The notes under the pieces are model-generated. The model did not search any database, was not told where the DNA came from, and was given only the letters and a program-made list of their open reading frames with translations. A program made the translations under genes and the position numbers. 64,000 bases of DNA, taken from contig CANRAS010000006.1 in the NCBI GenBank assembly GCA_947628655.1, forward strand, positions 1 to 64,000, given 5' to 3'. The stretch is from an uncultured Clostridia bacterium (GTDB taxonomy: Bacteria > Bacillota > Clostridia > Oscillospirales > Ruminococcaceae). Each line of letters opens with the position of its first letter. The first letter of the stretch is position 1. This document shows positions 62,690 to 64,000 of the stretch, one piece after another.

Positions 62690-62990
62690 CGCATTATGTA
62701 GCCCGCGTTTTGCGCGGAGCGCAAAACAACGGCGCGTAAGCGCCGTTAATTCGCCGTAGGCGAATGCGGGCGGGCGGGCAACGGCGCGGTACGGGCGGTA
62801 AAGGCGCGTTAATACGTGGGACGGTAACGGTACGCGGGATAAGGGCGCGGGGCGCTTGAATTGAGCCACCTAAACCGCGCGATAATGCGAACAACATATT
62901 GACTTAAAGACAATCTAATCCGCGCACGAAGTGCGCACACTATGCCTACTGTACACTATGCACTCAGCACTGTAAACTGATAACGGCGGG
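62690..62990 (+). repeat. Element D part 2 and heptamer array
   Basis: 62697-62880 repeats 51664-51850 (GTAGCCCGCGTTTTGCGCGG, ACGGCGC-gtaa-GCGCCGT, ATTCGCC-gta-GGCGAAT, GATAAGGGCGCGGGGCGC). 62945-62985 has period-7 units CTATGCA-CTCAGCA-CTGTAAA-CTGATAA. No gene in it. Confidence 0.8.
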
Positions 62991-63083
62991 GAGAACGCCT
63001 GCTGCGATCGGTTTTAGGTGCGAATTTTGTCTAACGATTTGTATATCGCGCTGAAAATTCACTTAAAAAACACAAAAATTTCC

Positions 63084-63112
63084 TTGACAAAGTGCGGTCA
63101 ATATTATATAAT
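63084..63112 (+). promoter_or_regulatory. SigA promoter of the acyl-CoA synthetase gene
   Basis: TTGACA (63084-63089), 17 bases, TATAAT (63107-63112). Leader about 75 bases. Confidence 0.88.
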
Positions 63113-63195
63113 TATAATTGGGTTTATATCCGAATTACAATAATTACATACGCCCGACGGGTTTCCGTGCGGACGGGGAAAGGGATATTTTTTAT

Positions 63196-64000
63196 ATGTA
63201 TGATAATATAGAGAACTGGCACTTGAATTTCGTAACCGAAGAATACGGCGAGGACGGTATTTTGAAAAAATTCGGGATAAAATACCCCGACAACTTCAAC
63301 TTCGCGTATGATATTATAGACAAGTTCGCGGAATTTGAACCCGACCGCCGCGCGATTTTGTGGGTCGATTTGAAAGACAACGAAAAAACGCTGACGTTCG
63401 GCGATTTGTCGCGTTTGTCAAACAAAGCCGCGAATATGTTCCTCTCTATGGGAATAAAAAAAGGCGACCACGTTATGCTTGTAATGAAACGGCACTATCA
63501 ATTCTGGTATACGCTGTACGGGCTGATGAAAATCGGCGCGGTGGCTATTCCCGCGTCTTATCTGCTGACGGCGCACGACTACACCTACCGCTTTGACGCG
63601 GCTGACGTAAAGGCAATAGTAGCGACGCACGACGGCGAAGTGTGCGACAACATTGACCACGGGGAGGCGGACGCGAAAAACGCTCTCGAAAAGAAATTCG
63701 TAGTAAACGGTTCGCACGACGGGTGGATAACGTTTGACGAGGAATTGGAAAAGTACCCCGATACGCTTGAGAGAATAGACGGAAGTGTAAGAGATATTTT
63801 CCTGATGTACTTTACTTCGGGTACGACGGGCAATCCGAAAATGGCTATTCACGACCACACAATAACGCTTGCTCAAATACAGAACGCAAAGCATTGGCAC
63901 AAGGTAATACCGAACGGTATTCACCTTACGGTGTCCGATACGGGCTGGGCAAAGGCGGCGTGGGGCAAGCTGTTCGGACAGCCCGCTATGGGGACGACTA
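63196..64000 (+). CDS. Acyl-CoA synthetase, AMP-binding (5' part only)
   Basis: First 268 residues; the rest lies beyond the window. Adenylate-forming fold: FGDLSRLSNKAANMF, GDHVMLVMKRHYQFW, the phosphate loop YFTSGTTGNPKMA and DTGWAKAAWGKLF. It activates acetate, medium-chain or aromatic acids to CoA esters; the start resembles medium-chain (ACSM-like) enzymes. ATG 63196 follows AAAGGGA. Own promoter. Confidence 0.9.
   Translation, partial: MYDNIENWHLNFVTEEYGEDGILKKFGIKYPDNFNFAYDIIDKFAEFEPDRRAILWVDLKDNEKTLTFGDLSRLSNKAANMFLSMGIKKGDHVMLVMKRHYQFWYTLYGLMKIGAVAIPASYLLTAHDYTYRFDAADVKAIVATHDGEVCDNIDHGEADAKNALEKKFVVNGSHDGWITFDEELEKYPDTLERIDGSVRDIFLMYFTSGTTGNPKMAIHDHTITLAQIQNAKHWHKVIPNGIHLTVSDTGWAKAAWGKLFGQPAMGTT

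Noticed and set aside
62032..63195. Protein-coding genes in the dprA-synthetase gap
   Set aside because: Only short frames that fall in repeated hairpin modules or the candidate RNA; none has a ribosome site with a recognisable product.

Overview
The window looks like the chromosome of an anaerobic gut- or rumen-type Clostridia, most likely Oscillospiraceae/Ruminococcaceae. The evidence is the Firmicutes ribosomal gene order (adk-map-KOW-infA-rpmJ in the alpha segment), zinc-type S14 and adenylate kinase, many near-consensus SigA promoters (TTGACA-17-TATAAT), strong AGGAGG ribosome sites, a secreted GH5 cellulase, a Cthe_2159-type carbohydrate-binding protein and a FliB-like methylase. Species cannot be named from the sequence.

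Layout. 1-2 kb: the end of an integrative element (tyrosine integrase) that abuts a tRNA-Thr(UGU) gene cut at the anticodon loop. 2-5.2 kb (minus): membrane sulfatase-family protein and rmuC. 5.3-9.4 kb (plus): GH5 cellulase, metallo-hydrolase, ABC ATPase and permease. 10.1-26.7 kb (minus): one uninterrupted S10-spc-alpha cluster from rpsJ to rplQ, including secY, adk, map, infA and rpoA. 27.2-28.6 kb: a large non-coding tandem array. 28.7-30.2 kb: a MetY-type sulfhydrylase behind a cysteine-rich leader peptide. 30.3-36.7 kb (minus): a lipoprotein frameshifted at a C12 tract, a VTC/DUF4956/carbohydrate-binding operon, and an ECF sigma/putative anti-sigma pair. 37-38 kb: divergent Rrf2 regulator and cupin. 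38.4-39.2 kb: rplM-rpsI. 40-47.8 kb: small Cys-rich and BofC-like genes (minus), lipase, phoH-ybeY-dgkA, thrS, sseB and a GT2 transferase. 48.5-55.5 kb: DUF4177, a broken DUF3267 gene, tRNA-Leu(UAG), fliB, MATE and an EAL phosphodiesterase. 55.6-58.2 kb (minus): queT and small membrane proteins. 58.7-62 kb: GH13 enzyme, a 103-residue protein and dprA. 62.4-64 kb: a candidate structured RNA and the start of an acyl-CoA synthetase.

The most unusual content is non-coding. Heptanucleotide arrays (T-A-A-G-A-A-G-like or T-T-A-G-T-A-G-like, period 7) occur in many intergenic regions and often begin at the stop codon of a gene. Inverted pairs of these arrays bound hairpin-rich elements of about 200 or 620 bp. 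Inside the large elements lies an 87-nt cloverleaf-forming segment, seen in three copies, whose arms differ in sequence but stay fully complementary. This pattern implies selection for structure. No transposase lies beside these elements, so they would have to be mobilised in trans, or be maintained as structured RNA or DNA. Other points worth checking are the probable cysteine attenuator, the C12 contingency tract, an apparent ACG start in rrf2, and the severed tRNA-Thr.
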